DNA of 64,000 nucleotides from Chitinophagales bacterium (GCA_017303395.1 JAFLBN010000014.1:1-64000), one strand, 5' to 3'. Shown: positions 1 to 7,806, counted from the first letter of the stretch. Program-made: numbers and translations. The notes: generated by a model from the letters alone, not told the origin.

Positions 1-1510
1 TTTGTGTAGTACCACCATTCGACCATGCGTAGGTAAACGGTGCTGCACCAAAGTTGCGGGTGCCGATAGTTGCGGTATCGTATGTAAGGCTGATAGCCCC
101 TGTGCCTTTACATATAGCTGTTTCTGCAAGCGTGGCACTGATGATAGATTTCAGGCAAGATGCATTGGCAATCTCTGTGCGGATTTTATTACCCGGTAAA
201 GGCCCGAAACCATTAGCAAGGCTTACACCACGAGACACCAGATGGCAATAGCTCATAATAGAACCCTGCCATGCAGATACAGGCTGCGAATTCTGAAACT
301 GCTCATAAGCACAATTGCTGCAACCCGTAGAATTTTCTTTGGTAGTACAATCATCAATAGAGCCGCAGGTAGCGCCTGCACCTGTCATCCAGCCACACCA
401 GTGTGTGTGCCTGCTGCCTATATTGTGGCCGTGTTCGTGTGTTACCATCATTACATCCCATGAATAGGTAGGGATGGTTGTGTAAGAGCCGTTTACATCG
501 CCGTATGCATAAGCGGTGCTGCGGTTGCACATTACATCCAGATAGGCAACACCACCCAGTCCGCCATCATCCAGTGCTATCAGCATCGCAAGGTCGCCTT
601 CAAAGCTATTGCTCTTGGCATTCCATGTACTGCGAAAATCGCTGAGTGCCACGCCCGATGATGTACTGTCGTAGGCATCATGTGTTGTCCATATATATAC
701 CGATTTCAACTCAACAGCTATCTGCTCATTGCGGTACAATGCCTGTACGTTGTTGAACAAACCTGTAAGGTAGTTTTGTGTCAGTGTCACATTCCACACT
801 TTGTTTTTATACAGGTCGAAGTCAGCCTCCCAGTAGATGCTCAGTTTCTTACACTCATAAGCTGCTGTGGTTTTATTACCTGTATTTTCATCAATGCCTT
901 TATCATAAGCAGCATAGTCATCTACACCGCATTGATTCTGTGGCTTTACGGTAAAGTCTTTATCGTTGTACAGGATATACCTGCCGCTGTTATCTTCCAG
1001 CTTGCCAAGTACATAGTTGCCATCTGCATTGGCGAATAATATCATCACCTCTCCATTTGCAAATACACTTACAGCAGCCATCGATTTGTCTTCTCCCCTT
1101 ACAGCACCCTGATAATGTGCCGCTTTTTCGTAACCTGCCTGATGCCTGCCGTTGGCATCTATATAACCCATATCGGGGTTGGCAGCTAAGGGGCTGCTTT
1201 GCAGTAAATCAAGTACAAATGTTTTGCCGGCATCTGTCTGCAGTGTCAGCGACACAGCCTGCGGATAGCTCTCGTACAGGCGTTTGATTTCGCCCGTATT
1301 GGGTAATAGCAGCGTTTCTGCTGATAGTACGCCGTGTTTAGCACCTGTAGTAACGGAAAACAGGTTGAACATCCTGAATTCCACCCCCTGAGATTTTGCG
1401 TTTTTCACATCGCCCGATAATACATATCCGGGTTCACTTTTTGCTTTGGCATTAGCCTGTATGCAGCACACGAAACACATCAGTGCTGCAAGCTTTGCGT
1501 AAAATTTCAC
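1..1510 (-). CDS. Secreted reprolysin-like zinc metalloprotease (metzincin), 3' end outside window
   Basis: This is a secreted zinc protease; its substrate is unknown. I read the reverse strand from a GTG at 1510, which gives a signal peptide (MKFYAKLAALMCFVCC then an Ala-rich cleavage region); an in-frame stop lies just upstream. About 357 residues in is HEHGHNIGSRH, the HExxHxxGxxH zinc site of metzincins of the M12B type. It is followed by a Cys-rich stretch and a Met-turn IMSYC. After the catalytic domain an Ig/PKD-like repeat region begins and runs off the window, so the C-terminus, where a T9SS sorting tail would be expected, is not visible. Family assignment is firm; start codon and exact subfamily are less so. 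Confidence 0.85.
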   Translation of the reverse strand, partial: MKFYAKLAALMCFVCCIQANAKAKSEPGYVLSGDVKNAKSQGVEFRMFNLFSVTTGAKHGVLSAETLLLPNTGEIKRLYESYPQAVSLTLQTDAGKTFVLDLLQSSPLAANPDMGYIDANGRHQAGYEKAAHYQGAVRGEDKSMAAVSVFANGEVMILFANADGNYVLGKLEDNSGRYILYNDKDFTVKPQNQCGVDDYAAYDKGIDENTGNKTTAAYECKKLSIYWEADFDLYKNKVWNVTLTQNYLTGLFNNVQALYRNEQIAVELKSVYIWTTHDAYDSTSSGVALSDFRSTWNAKSNSFEGDLAMLIALDDGGLGGVAYLDVMCNRSTAYAYGDVNGSYTTIPTYSWDVMMVTHEHGHNIGSRHTHWCGWMTGAGATCGSIDDCTTKENSTGCSNCAYEQFQNSQPVSAWQGSIMSYCHLVSRGVSLANGFGPLPGNKIRTEIANASCLKSIISATLAETAICKGTGAISLTYDTATIGTRNFGAAPFTYAWSNGGTTQ

Positions 1511-1656
1511 CTGCTTTGAATGTTTTTAAAATTGCTTAATTAATAAAATGTGTGTGGGAGTGGTTATGCAATATACTTAAAACACACTTCTTACATGAAT
1601 GTTCATTGTCATATTTATGTAAACGGGAATAAACGCAGGATGAAGCGGGGTGAATG

Positions 1657-1686
1657 AAAAAAGCCCCCGACGTATCGTCAGAGGCT
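1657..1686 (-). terminator. Intrinsic terminator of the ABC exporter gene
   Basis: On the reverse strand an 11-bp stem (two G-T pairs) with a 3-base loop is followed by six T. It lies 34 bp after the stop of the ABC exporter gene. Confidence 0.85.
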
Positions 1687-1719
1687 CGTGTATATTTCAA
1701 ACAATTGATAATCAATAAT

Positions 1720-3510
1720 CTATTTAGCACTACGCATACCCGCAGGTGCAGCACCCGTACGCACTTCTTTGCGTTCGCCTATCTGCTGACGCCACATAGC
1801 GTAGTACAATCCTTTCTCATCCAGCAAATGCTGGTGGTTGCCCGTTTCTACTATGTTGCCACGCTCCAGTACAAATATCCTGTCGGCATGCATAATAGTG
1901 CTGAGGCGGTGTGCAATCATAATCGTGATATGCTCGCGCTTTTGTGTAATGTCTTTGATGGTAGTAGATATCTCATCTTCCGTCAGCGAATCGAGCGCAG
2001 AAGTAGCCTCGTCAAATATCATCAGCCTCGGGTGGCGCAGCAATGCACGGGCAATGCTCAGACGCTGGCGTTCACCACCGCTTAGTTTCAGGCCACCTTC
2101 ACCTATCATGGTATCAATACCGTTTTCGGCACGCGATAGCAGATTCTGACAGGCAGCTTTCTGCAGCACATCATTTATCTCCGCATCGGTAGCACTCGGG
2201 TTTACGAACAGCAGATTTTCTTTGATGGTACCGCTGAACAGTTGCGTGTCTTGCGTTACAAAACCTATCTGATGGCGCAGCTCGTCAAAGTCTATATCAT
2301 TGCCATTGGTATTGTTGTAATAGATGCTGCCCTGCTTTGGTTTGTACAGGCCTACTAACAGTTTTACCAGTGTAGTCTTGCCACTGCCACTTGGCCCAAC
2401 GAATGCAACCGTCTCCCCCAATTTTACATCAAAACCAATATTTTCCAACGCAGCTTTGGTGGCAGTATTGTGCTGAAAGCTCACACCATCAAAACGCAGG
2501 CTTTCTATACTGTGGATGGTAACAGGCTTTGCAGGCTTTTCCTCTACAGGGCGGGCAAACAGCGCCTTCAGGTTGTTGAGCGATGCCTCTGCCTCTCTCC
2601 ATGCCATGATGATATTGCCCAGCTCTTGCAACGGACCAAAGATGAAGAACGTGTAGAACTGCATCGTTACCATCTGCCCCAGCGTCAGCTTATCGTGGAA
2701 GATGAAGTAGAGCAAACAGAACATAATACACTGACGCAGGAAGTTGACAAACGTGCCCTGCACAAAGCTGATGCTGCGGATGCTGCGCACCTTCTTCAGC
2801 TCCAGCCCCAGTATCTTGATGGTAGTAGCATTCAGGCGGCGTATCTCCTGATTCGTCAGCCCGAGGCTCTTTACCAGTTCTATATTGCGCAGGCTCTCTG
2901 TAGTGCTGCCCGCCAGTGCGGTAGTCTCGTTCACAATGTTTTTCTGTATCACCTTTATCTTCTTGCTCAGGATATTGGTAAGCCAGCCAAGCAGCAGCGC
3001 ACCGCCAAAATAGATGAGCACCAGCCAGCTGCTGAGCGTAAAGGCATACACCACCACAAACACAATACCCACGATGGTGGTAAACAGTATATTGACAAAC
3101 GCATTGATAAACTTCTCACAGTCCTGACGCACTTTTTGCAGCACGCTCAGGGTTTCGCCGCTGCGCTGGTCTTCAAAATCGCTGAAGGGCAGGCGCAGGG
3201 CATGGCGCAGGCCATCTGTATAGATGCGCGCACCGAATTTCTGTATCACTACATTCACCGTATAGTCCTGAAAAGCTTTGGCAATACGGCTTATCATAGC
3301 CGTACCGATAAGCAGCCCGAGGCCCTTGATGACACCCTGCACAAACTGGCTCTCGCTCCACTGGTGCGGGGCCTTGGCATAAGGGTCGATGATGTATTTA
3401 CCGAAGATATAGGGGTCGAACAGGGAAAAGACCTGGTTGACGGCAGCCAGCAGCAAAGCCAGCGCTATCAGCCCCTTGTGGCGGCTAAGATATTGGAGGA
3501 GGAGTTTCAT
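1720..3510 (-). CDS. ABC exporter, fused membrane and ATPase domains (MsbA-like)
   Basis: This is a half-transporter of the type I exporter fold, expected to homodimerise in the inner membrane and export a lipid or other hydrophobic substrate. The 596 residues carry an N-terminal six-helix membrane domain and a C-terminal ATPase. The ATPase shows Walker A GPSGSGKTT (about residue 371), a Q-loop VTQD, the signature LSGGE (about 476), Walker B MIFDEATSALD and the switch AHRLST. Length is normal for MsbA/LmrA-type proteins. The ATG at 3510 sits 10 bases after a TAnnTTTG promoter element, and a terminator follows the stop, so it is probably a single-gene unit. The substrate cannot be told from sequence. 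Confidence 0.93.
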   Translation of the reverse strand: MKLLLQYLSRHKGLIALALLLAAVNQVFSLFDPYIFGKYIIDPYAKAPHQWSESQFVQGVIKGLGLLIGTAMISRIAKAFQDYTVNVVIQKFGARIYTDGLRHALRLPFSDFEDQRSGETLSVLQKVRQDCEKFINAFVNILFTTIVGIVFVVVYAFTLSSWLVLIYFGGALLLGWLTNILSKKIKVIQKNIVNETTALAGSTTESLRNIELVKSLGLTNQEIRRLNATTIKILGLELKKVRSIRSISFVQGTFVNFLRQCIMFCLLYFIFHDKLTLGQMVTMQFYTFFIFGPLQELGNIIMAWREAEASLNNLKALFARPVEEKPAKPVTIHSIESLRFDGVSFQHNTATKAALENIGFDVKLGETVAFVGPSGSGKTTLVKLLVGLYKPKQGSIYYNNTNGNDIDFDELRHQIGFVTQDTQLFSGTIKENLLFVNPSATDAEINDVLQKAACQNLLSRAENGIDTMIGEGGLKLSGGERQRLSIARALLRHPRLMIFDEATSALDSLTEDEISTTIKDITQKREHITIMIAHRLSTIMHADRIFVLERGNIVETGNHQHLLDEKGLYYAMWRQQIGERKEVRTGAAPAGMRSAK

Positions 3511-3520
3511 ATAACGGGCA

Positions 3521-3528
3521 CAAAGTTA
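3521..3528 (-). promoter_or_regulatory. Bacteroidota -7 promoter element for the ABC exporter
   Basis: The reverse strand reads TAACTTTG, an exact match to TAnnTTTG, ending 10 bases before the ATG at 3510. No clear -33 TTTG was seen at the usual spacing. Confidence 0.55.
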
Positions 3529-3640
3529 ACAGCCTTTCTGAAACCCATGTATATACAGCTGTAAGGGATATCTATAATTAAGTTTCATTGAAAATGTCTT
3601 TTCGAAATTCACATAAATGCTCAATTATGTTGATAACTAT

Positions 3641-3654
3641 GTCTAATGTTAGAC
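3641..3654. promoter_or_regulatory. Inverted repeat, possible operator of the AT-rich cassette
   Basis: The sequence is a perfect inverted repeat, GTCTAA-TG-TTAGAC. The half-site GTCTAATG recurs at 3735-3742, between the -33 and -7 elements of the cassette promoter, as an autoregulatory operator would. The link to regulation is inference. Confidence 0.45.
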
Positions 3655-3688
3655 GGCTTATGATGTCAATTTGCCTTATTGACGGTAC

Positions 3689-3697
3689 TTATCCACA
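3689..3697 (+). promoter_or_regulatory. DnaA-box consensus sequence
   Basis: TTATCCACA is the consensus DnaA box. It lies in the 262-bp intergenic stretch between the ABC exporter and the AT-rich cassette. A lone box may be chance. Confidence 0.35.
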
Positions 3698-3723
3698 TTT
3701 TTTGAGCTTTTAATGTTTTTTAA

Positions 3724-3754
3724 TTTGATATTTCGTCTAATGCCCTTACTTTTA
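3724..3754 (+). promoter_or_regulatory. Bacteroidota-type promoter of the AT-rich cassette
   Basis: TTTG at 3724-3727 is followed after exactly 19 bases by TACTTTTA at 3747-3754, one base off TAnnTTTG. It lies 18 bases before the ATG at 3773 and argues against using the in-frame ATG at 3713, which is upstream of the promoter. Confidence 0.65.
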
Positions 3755-3772
3755 CATGATAATAATTACAAC

Positions 3773-4330
3773 ATGTCTTTTAATATTCAGATTAATAATA
3801 AGTCTCTAAAGGTGTTTACAGCTTTGTTGTTGGAGCGGATAAATAAGCTGAAGCAACAAATTGAAGCTCAAAAAGCTGAAATTGATAGTAAACAAAATGA
3901 CTTGAATGAAGCTGAAGGTTTATTAAAGCAGCTTTCTCAATTCTCGAGCTTTATTGAGGATGATGATAGCGCGGTTAGCAATTCAGATATTTCTACAACA
4001 TACAGACACTTATATGCTTATGATGATAGTAAACCGACTGTTGCCGAGTATAATAAATCTTGGACATGGGAAGCGAAGATGAAATATATTTTAAAGGAAA
4101 GCGGTAGACCTATGGGCACAGCGGATGTAGTTAAACGTATAATGGAAATTGAACCGTATTTAACTGATAGAGCTGCAATTGTAGGTAGTGTTTCAGCAAC
4201 GTTTAGCATAAAGTCTAAACCAGGGAAATCATTTATTGTAGTTGGTAAAAATGAACGAAACGAAACTATTTACGATTTAGCTGACAATAATGTATTAAGT
4301 GTTTTGAGAATTTCTACACTTGGTGCATAA
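3773..4330 (+). CDS. Coiled-coil protein with HARE-like winged-helix domain, hypothetical
   Basis: A 185-residue protein of unknown role. Residues about 10-58 are rich in Lys, Glu, Gln and Leu with heptad spacing and look like a coiled coil, so oligomerisation is likely. An acidic, Ser-rich linker (about 60-75) follows. Residues about 97-170 resemble the HB1/ASXL/HARE winged-helix fold (pattern MKYILKESGRPMGTADVVKR, then an aromatic beta-wing ending IYDLAD), which is found fused to restriction enzymes and transcription factors. The start at 3773 is chosen because a full promoter sits just before it. Base composition is clearly more AT-rich than the flanking genes, which suggests recent gain. 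It is followed 38 bp later by another unknown gene in the same direction. Confidence 0.7.
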   Translation: MSFNIQINNKSLKVFTALLLERINKLKQQIEAQKAEIDSKQNDLNEAEGLLKQLSQFSSFIEDDDSAVSNSDISTTYRHLYAYDDSKPTVAEYNKSWTWEAKMKYILKESGRPMGTADVVKRIMEIEPYLTDRAAIVGSVSATFSIKSKPGKSFIVVGKNERNETIYDLADNNVLSVLRISTLGA

Positions 4331-4368
4331 TCATTTATCATATTAATAACTATCATATAATAGCAATA

Positions 4369-4929
4369 ATGGAAAAAGGTGCTAGAAAAAGGTTCCCTAT
4401 TGAGGCAAAGCCTGCTTATGAGACTGTAGTTGTAGACCCATTAAAGTTTACTGCAAATAAATGTACCCCTAATGCAAGAATAGTTCGTACTGTAGACGAA
4501 CAAATATCTATTGAACTATGGTATGACAAGCACTATTTAGATAGACAACAGCATGGGGATGAATCTGGTAGAAGGATAGGTATCGATACTCAGGTAGTCG
4601 AGGACTTAGTTACCCGCTCAATTAAGCATTTATTATTTTATTCTTCTTATATTAAGAATTTTTGTTTTTTAAATCATGGGCGTCCAGAGGGTGGTGGTAG
4701 AGCTATTAGGATAGTATGCCAGCAAGAAACAGAAAATGGGTTGTTAAATGTTGTCATTGAAGCACATTTTCAGACACTTAACTTATATGAGGTTACGGTG
4801 AAAACTGCTATGTGTATTGAAGATTTTGATATAAGTGATGGTCAATATGCTATAGAACTTTTTTCTGATATGAGCTCTACTTTAAAATTTATGAGTAGAG
4901 GTAAGCTGAATGAAGTTTTCACTATTTAA
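4369..4929 (+). CDS. Unknown protein, second gene of AT-rich cassette
   Basis: I do not recognise this 186-residue protein. It has no signal peptide and no membrane segment. The N-terminal third is basic (MEKGARKRFPIEAKP), the middle has YSSYIKNFCFLNHGRPEGGGR, and the second half alternates hydrophobic and charged residues as in a beta-sheet domain. Codon use and AT-richness match the preceding gene, from which it is separated by 38 bp, so the two are probably one transcript from the promoter at 3724. Pairing with a DNA-binding-type partner beside replication-type genes suggests an accessory module (defence, toxin-antitoxin or element maintenance), but that is speculation. Confidence 0.6.
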   Translation: MEKGARKRFPIEAKPAYETVVVDPLKFTANKCTPNARIVRTVDEQISIELWYDKHYLDRQQHGDESGRRIGIDTQVVEDLVTRSIKHLLFYSSYIKNFCFLNHGRPEGGGRAIRIVCQQETENGLLNVVIEAHFQTLNLYEVTVKTAMCIEDFDISDGQYAIELFSDMSSTLKFMSRGKLNEVFTI

Positions 4930-4930
4930 G

Positions 4931-4961
4931 TTTGTAATTATAATATTTATTATTACCTTTG
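4931..4961 (+). promoter_or_regulatory. Consensus Bacteroidota promoter ahead of a candidate small RNA
   Basis: TTTG at 4931-4934, 19 bases, then TACCTTTG at 4954-4961: an exact match to TTTG-N19-TAnnTTTG. It starts directly after the stop codon of the preceding gene and faces no annotated gene on its strand, only a terminator 67 bp further on. Confidence 0.65.
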
Positions 4962-4967
4962 TGATAC

Positions 4968-5058
4968 AAGATAGGATGGTTCTCTGGTCAGCCTTATAGG
5001 CAGGACAATTATCTGGTCAATCTTATTAAAGCCTTATAGCAATATAAGGCTTTTAATT
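4968..5058 (+). ncRNA. Candidate small RNA of about 90 nt
   Basis: A complete promoter ends at 4961 and an intrinsic terminator ends at about 5058, which defines a short transcript between two converging genes. It holds two imperfect copies of TCTGGTCAnnCTTAT (from 4983 and from 5012, 29 bases apart). The only reading frame with an ATG is seven codons (4975-4998). No known RNA family is recognised. Expression is not shown; the boundaries are inferred from the promoter and hairpin. Confidence 0.4.
5028..5058 (+). terminator. Intrinsic terminator (11-bp stem, GCAA loop)
   Basis: AAAGCCTTATA (5028-5038), a GCAA tetraloop, then TATAAGGCTTT (5043-5053) and a T-rich tail. It can end the AT-rich cassette and the candidate small RNA, and in reverse it abuts the stop of the primase-like gene at 5060. 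Confidence 0.75.
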
Positions 5059-5059
5059 T

Positions 5060-5929
5060 TTAGTCTGCTCCCATCTCCCGTACCCGCTTCACCAGCACCC
5101 CTATACCTGTGTCTTTAGCGTGTTTCAGGCAGTGGTCGTATTGGTTGTTTACGGTATCGTAATTGTAGGTATGGTGAAACTGGCTTAGCTCGTGGTACAG
5201 CGTATAGCCACTCTTGCCAAAATTGGCAGCTATGCAGCAGCCCAGAGAAAACCAGTTGTTATACCCTTCGGTTATGTCTATGCCCCTTGCCACTACCTCT
5301 GCTATCAGGCGTTGTATAGTAGCGCAGTTTTCGGTTTGGTTGATGGCTTGCCCTACTGGTACGGGTGGGGTGGTTATATATTTTTCCAGCGGCGGGGCAT
5401 GGTGGTTGAAGTAGCCTTTCTCGTCGTAACTATAGCCACGCAGGCTGCATATATTCTTAGGTGCCTCGTCCAGATGAATACCCATACTGCGAAAGATGCC
5501 ATACATATACAGCCAGTGCTGCGCATGCAGGTCTGTATGTGCTATACGCATCAGCCCCCAGTACCCGGTGCCGCTGGCACTGAGGCCGCAGTAGGCTACA
5601 TTTTTAATACGGCATAGCTGCTCCTTCAGTTCGTGGTAGTTCATTACAAAAGCATTTTCTTTTGCATCAATATCAAACTGTATAAAGCCCGAATGGCGCA
5701 CGAGGCTACGCTCGTTGATGGCGGTAAACAGCCCGCTGGGGGTAATGGCAGGCAGTTGTGCCTTCATCTTGTTGCGGTGTTCTTTATCGCCCATATTGCG
5801 GATGTGCACGATGCGGTGTGCATGCTTGGGGCTGGTGAGCCATGTCAGCAGGTTGACTGGTGCTGTCTTGTCTTTTGTAAAATAGTTTGGTACGCAGCTA
5901 ACGCTTACGTTCAGTACAGAGTCTGTCAT
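5060..5929 (-). CDS. VirE/BT4734-like N-terminal and primase-C-like protein
   Basis: A 289-residue cytoplasmic protein of the kind found in Bacteroidota integrative elements and phages. Residues about 20-185 match the BT4734/VirE N-terminal family pattern (MKAQLPAITPSGLF, IQFDIDAKEN, CGLSASGTGYWGLM). The C-terminal part (about 205-285) resembles a primase C-terminal domain: YNNWFSLGCCIAANFG and later YDHCLKHAK. These proteins are thought to act in element replication with a P-loop partner; here a DUF3987 gene lies directly upstream on the same strand, 93 bp away. The gap holds a perfect 38-bp palindrome. A stop at 5060 is close to a hairpin shared with the opposite strand. Confidence 0.75.
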   Translation of the reverse strand: MTDSVLNVSVSCVPNYFTKDKTAPVNLLTWLTSPKHAHRIVHIRNMGDKEHRNKMKAQLPAITPSGLFTAINERSLVRHSGFIQFDIDAKENAFVMNYHELKEQLCRIKNVAYCGLSASGTGYWGLMRIAHTDLHAQHWLYMYGIFRSMGIHLDEAPKNICSLRGYSYDEKGYFNHHAPPLEKYITTPPVPVGQAINQTENCATIQRLIAEVVARGIDITEGYNNWFSLGCCIAANFGKSGYTLYHELSQFHHTYNYDTVNNQYDHCLKHAKDTGIGVLVKRVREMGAD

Positions 5930-5976
5930 TTTGTTTGTACGCTTTCAGGTTTATGCGGTGGCAGGGGTTATTGTAG

Positions 5977-6014
5977 CAGAGCGTTCTGTTCATGTTCATG
6001 AACAGAACGCTCTG
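5977..6014. promoter_or_regulatory. Perfect 18-bp inverted repeat upstream of the primase-like gene
   Basis: Arms CAGAGCGTTCTGTTCATG (5977-5994) and its exact reverse complement (5997-6014) are separated by TT. The inner 17 bases GTTCATGTTCATGAACA (5988-6004) are repeated exactly at 7457-7473 upstream of the DUF3987 gene. Each site lies upstream of a gene on the same strand, which suggests a shared operator, though a processing hairpin is possible. Confidence 0.65.
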
Positions 6015-6022
6015 TGTTTTTA

Positions 6023-7420
6023 TTATGCTCTTTTTTCCTTGCAGTTTTGCATTATCCACGTAAAAACTTTGGAGGTATAGGTTTCGCTGCCAAATACTTT
6101 CAACGCTACTTTTCTATATGTCAATCCTTCGTTGTGATAACATTCGCAGCATTGTGCAATCAGTTCCAGCTTATCTACAATATTATCTGTAGCTACATTG
6201 GGGTGTCTGGTTTTCAGTGGTGTCAGTTGCTCATATATATGCAGGCTGTAGTGCAGCAAGTGTTGTGTAATGTGTACTGCATTTTCGTAGTCGGCATCCA
6301 TACAGCTTATAATATCTGCACCGCCACTATGATTGTTACGTACCATTGTCAGTATCATGGCTATGCGGTAGCATATCAAGCCAAGCCTGTTGGCAGTACC
6401 TTCCAGCTCGTCGCTTATGTTGTGATGCAAGTCCATTTTATTTTCTTCAAACAACTTTCTAAAAGATTCTTGCTGGTGCGGGCGCAGCATAAATATTTTA
6501 GGCTCGCTTAGTGCTTCCAGTTTTTTATACAACACACAATACTGCTGTGCCTGCATGTTAAAAAATGGTTCAAAATCATTTTTATTGCTATCGAAAGGAT
6601 TGCGGAAATAGACACGTGGTTGCAGCTTGTAAAAGCATATACGACTAAACAAACCATTGTGTATATCGCGCAACAAACGTTTCACCTGGTCTGGTGTGCC
6701 GCTTAGTACCATGCTGAGTGCAGGGCGTGCTATCTTTATAAATTCGCTGTTGGTCTTTCGGCTATAGCTTACAGGCTCGTGGTGGTATGCTTTGCGCAGC
6801 ACATCGCTAAAGTCTCCGAAGTCTTGCCCGAAGATATCTGCCAGTGTATCGGCTTCGGTTTCAAATATGGTGCCTCTGCCACCATTCTCTTTTATCAGTT
6901 GTATGATGGCAGCCTTGCTGCTATTGGCGGGTATATACAGGCGCAGGTTGCGCGGGGCATCGGGTGGTGTGGGTGGTTCATTCAGTTTGCCCTTATCATA
7001 CAATTTTACCTGTCTGTTATACTGCATCTGTTTTGTCTGATACTCTTTTGCCTCTTGTTGTGTTTTTTCTTCCAGATAGGTTTCTACGGCTTCGCCAAGC
7101 GCACGCGCCCATAGCAACGCACCCTTTCCGGTACCATACTTACCTACAATAAAGCAATAGAGATTGGCACCCACACGGCGGCTGTCGTACATGGCCTCTA
7201 CATTGGGCAGCATACCACTGATGACACCCAATGCGCCTATCAGAAACAATTCTCTTTCTTCTGCTTCGGTAAACTTGTAGCAGGCTTCGCGCAGCAGCGG
7301 CGGCAGGCTGTCAAAAATCTCATCGGGGAAGGGTGCAAAGTCCTGTGCGGGTGATGGGGGTTCGGGCGGGTTGTTCATGTCAAAGCCATCAGGGATGTGT
7401 ACGTGTTTTTTTTCCGTCAT
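6023..7420 (-). CDS. DUF3987 P-loop protein (mobile-element replication helper)
   Basis: A 465-residue protein of the DUF3987 family, common in Bacteroidota mobile elements and usually paired with VirE/primase-like proteins. A Walker A-like FIVGKYGTGKG lies near residue 95 and a Walker B-like GTIFETEAD near 195, so NTP-driven DNA handling is likely but not shown. The ATG at 7420 is preferred over one at 7498 because the longer form would span the palindrome and the TAnnTTTG promoter element. GC content resembles the host genes, unlike the AT-rich cassette next door. No integrase or relaxase is nearby, so this looks like a domesticated or decayed remnant. Confidence 0.75.
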   Translation of the reverse strand: MTEKKHVHIPDGFDMNNPPEPPSPAQDFAPFPDEIFDSLPPLLREACYKFTEAEERELFLIGALGVISGMLPNVEAMYDSRRVGANLYCFIVGKYGTGKGALLWARALGEAVETYLEEKTQQEAKEYQTKQMQYNRQVKLYDKGKLNEPPTPPDAPRNLRLYIPANSSKAAIIQLIKENGGRGTIFETEADTLADIFGQDFGDFSDVLRKAYHHEPVSYSRKTNSEFIKIARPALSMVLSGTPDQVKRLLRDIHNGLFSRICFYKLQPRVYFRNPFDSNKNDFEPFFNMQAQQYCVLYKKLEALSEPKIFMLRPHQQESFRKLFEENKMDLHHNISDELEGTANRLGLICYRIAMILTMVRNNHSGGADIISCMDADYENAVHITQHLLHYSLHIYEQLTPLKTRHPNVATDNIVDKLELIAQCCECYHNEGLTYRKVALKVFGSETYTSKVFTWIMQNCKEKRA

Positions 7421-7454
7421 GGTGTGATAGTTTTTTGTGTTTTTAAATGTTCTG

Positions 7455-7480
7455 CCGTTCATGTTCATGAACACGAACGG
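7455..7480. promoter_or_regulatory. Palindrome upstream of the DUF3987 gene, shares core with 5977-6014
   Basis: CCGTTC-A-TGTTCATGAACA-C-GAACGG is symmetric except for one central-flank pair. It contains the same 17-base core found in the 38-bp palindrome at 5977-6014. It begins about 34 bases before the ATG at 7420 and would overlap the start of the transcript. Confidence 0.6.
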
Positions 7481-7487
7481 AATAGAA

Positions 7488-7513
7488 CAAATGTACAAAG
7501 TATTTTGTACAAA
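7488..7513 (-). promoter_or_regulatory. Promoter region of the DUF3987 gene with TTTGTACAAA palindrome
   Basis: On the reverse strand TACATTTG (7488-7495) matches TAnnTTTG. Just upstream is the perfect 10-base palindrome TTTGTACAAA (7504-7513), and its half TGTACAAAG occurs at 7492-7500. The arrangement looks like a controlled promoter; no good -33 TTTG was found. Confidence 0.45.
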
Positions 7514-7637
7514 TGAACAAGTGTGAAAATGAAAACTAATCCCCTGCCACCGTACATATGCTCAGGAGATTAGCTCCGCTGAGAAAAGTTCCTCCTGCCG
7601 TCGGGATGACGGCACTGATGGGGCGGAGTGGTTTAAC

Positions 7638-7692
7638 CTCGCGGAGAGCAAGGCATGTGTTATCGTGAGATTGCTTCGTTCCTCGCAATGAC
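7638..7692 (+). repeat. Dispersed repeat, copy A
   Basis: Begins CTCGCGGAGAGCAAGGCA and ends CCTCGCAATGAC. Copy B at 7866-7926 matches it closely, apart from a small insertion near the end and a few substitutions. Confidence 0.7.
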
Positions 7693-7806
7693 TCATAAAG
7701 TGGGAGCGATTAACGTCCCTCAGCCCGGCAGCACAGTAGTAATGTAGCAGCATCGGAGCGTCAACAAAGCATTCAGATGTCATTAATGCTTTGCAGCTTT
7801 TCTTTG

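Noticed and set aside
2470-3564. A 364-codon open frame on the plus strand across the ABC exporter
   Set aside because: It is the antisense shadow of a gene with complete ABC motifs; its product has no family signature and an odd composition (rich in His, Gln, Tyr).
4968-5058. Type III toxin-antitoxin RNA
   Set aside because: Such RNAs have tandem pseudoknot repeats followed by a toxin gene on the same strand; here only two imperfect repeats and a convergent gene follow.
5977-6014. The perfect 38-bp palindrome as a terminator
   Set aside because: The T-run lies on the plus-strand side while both neighbouring genes run on the minus strand, and the core recurs at a gene start; an operator or binding site fits better.
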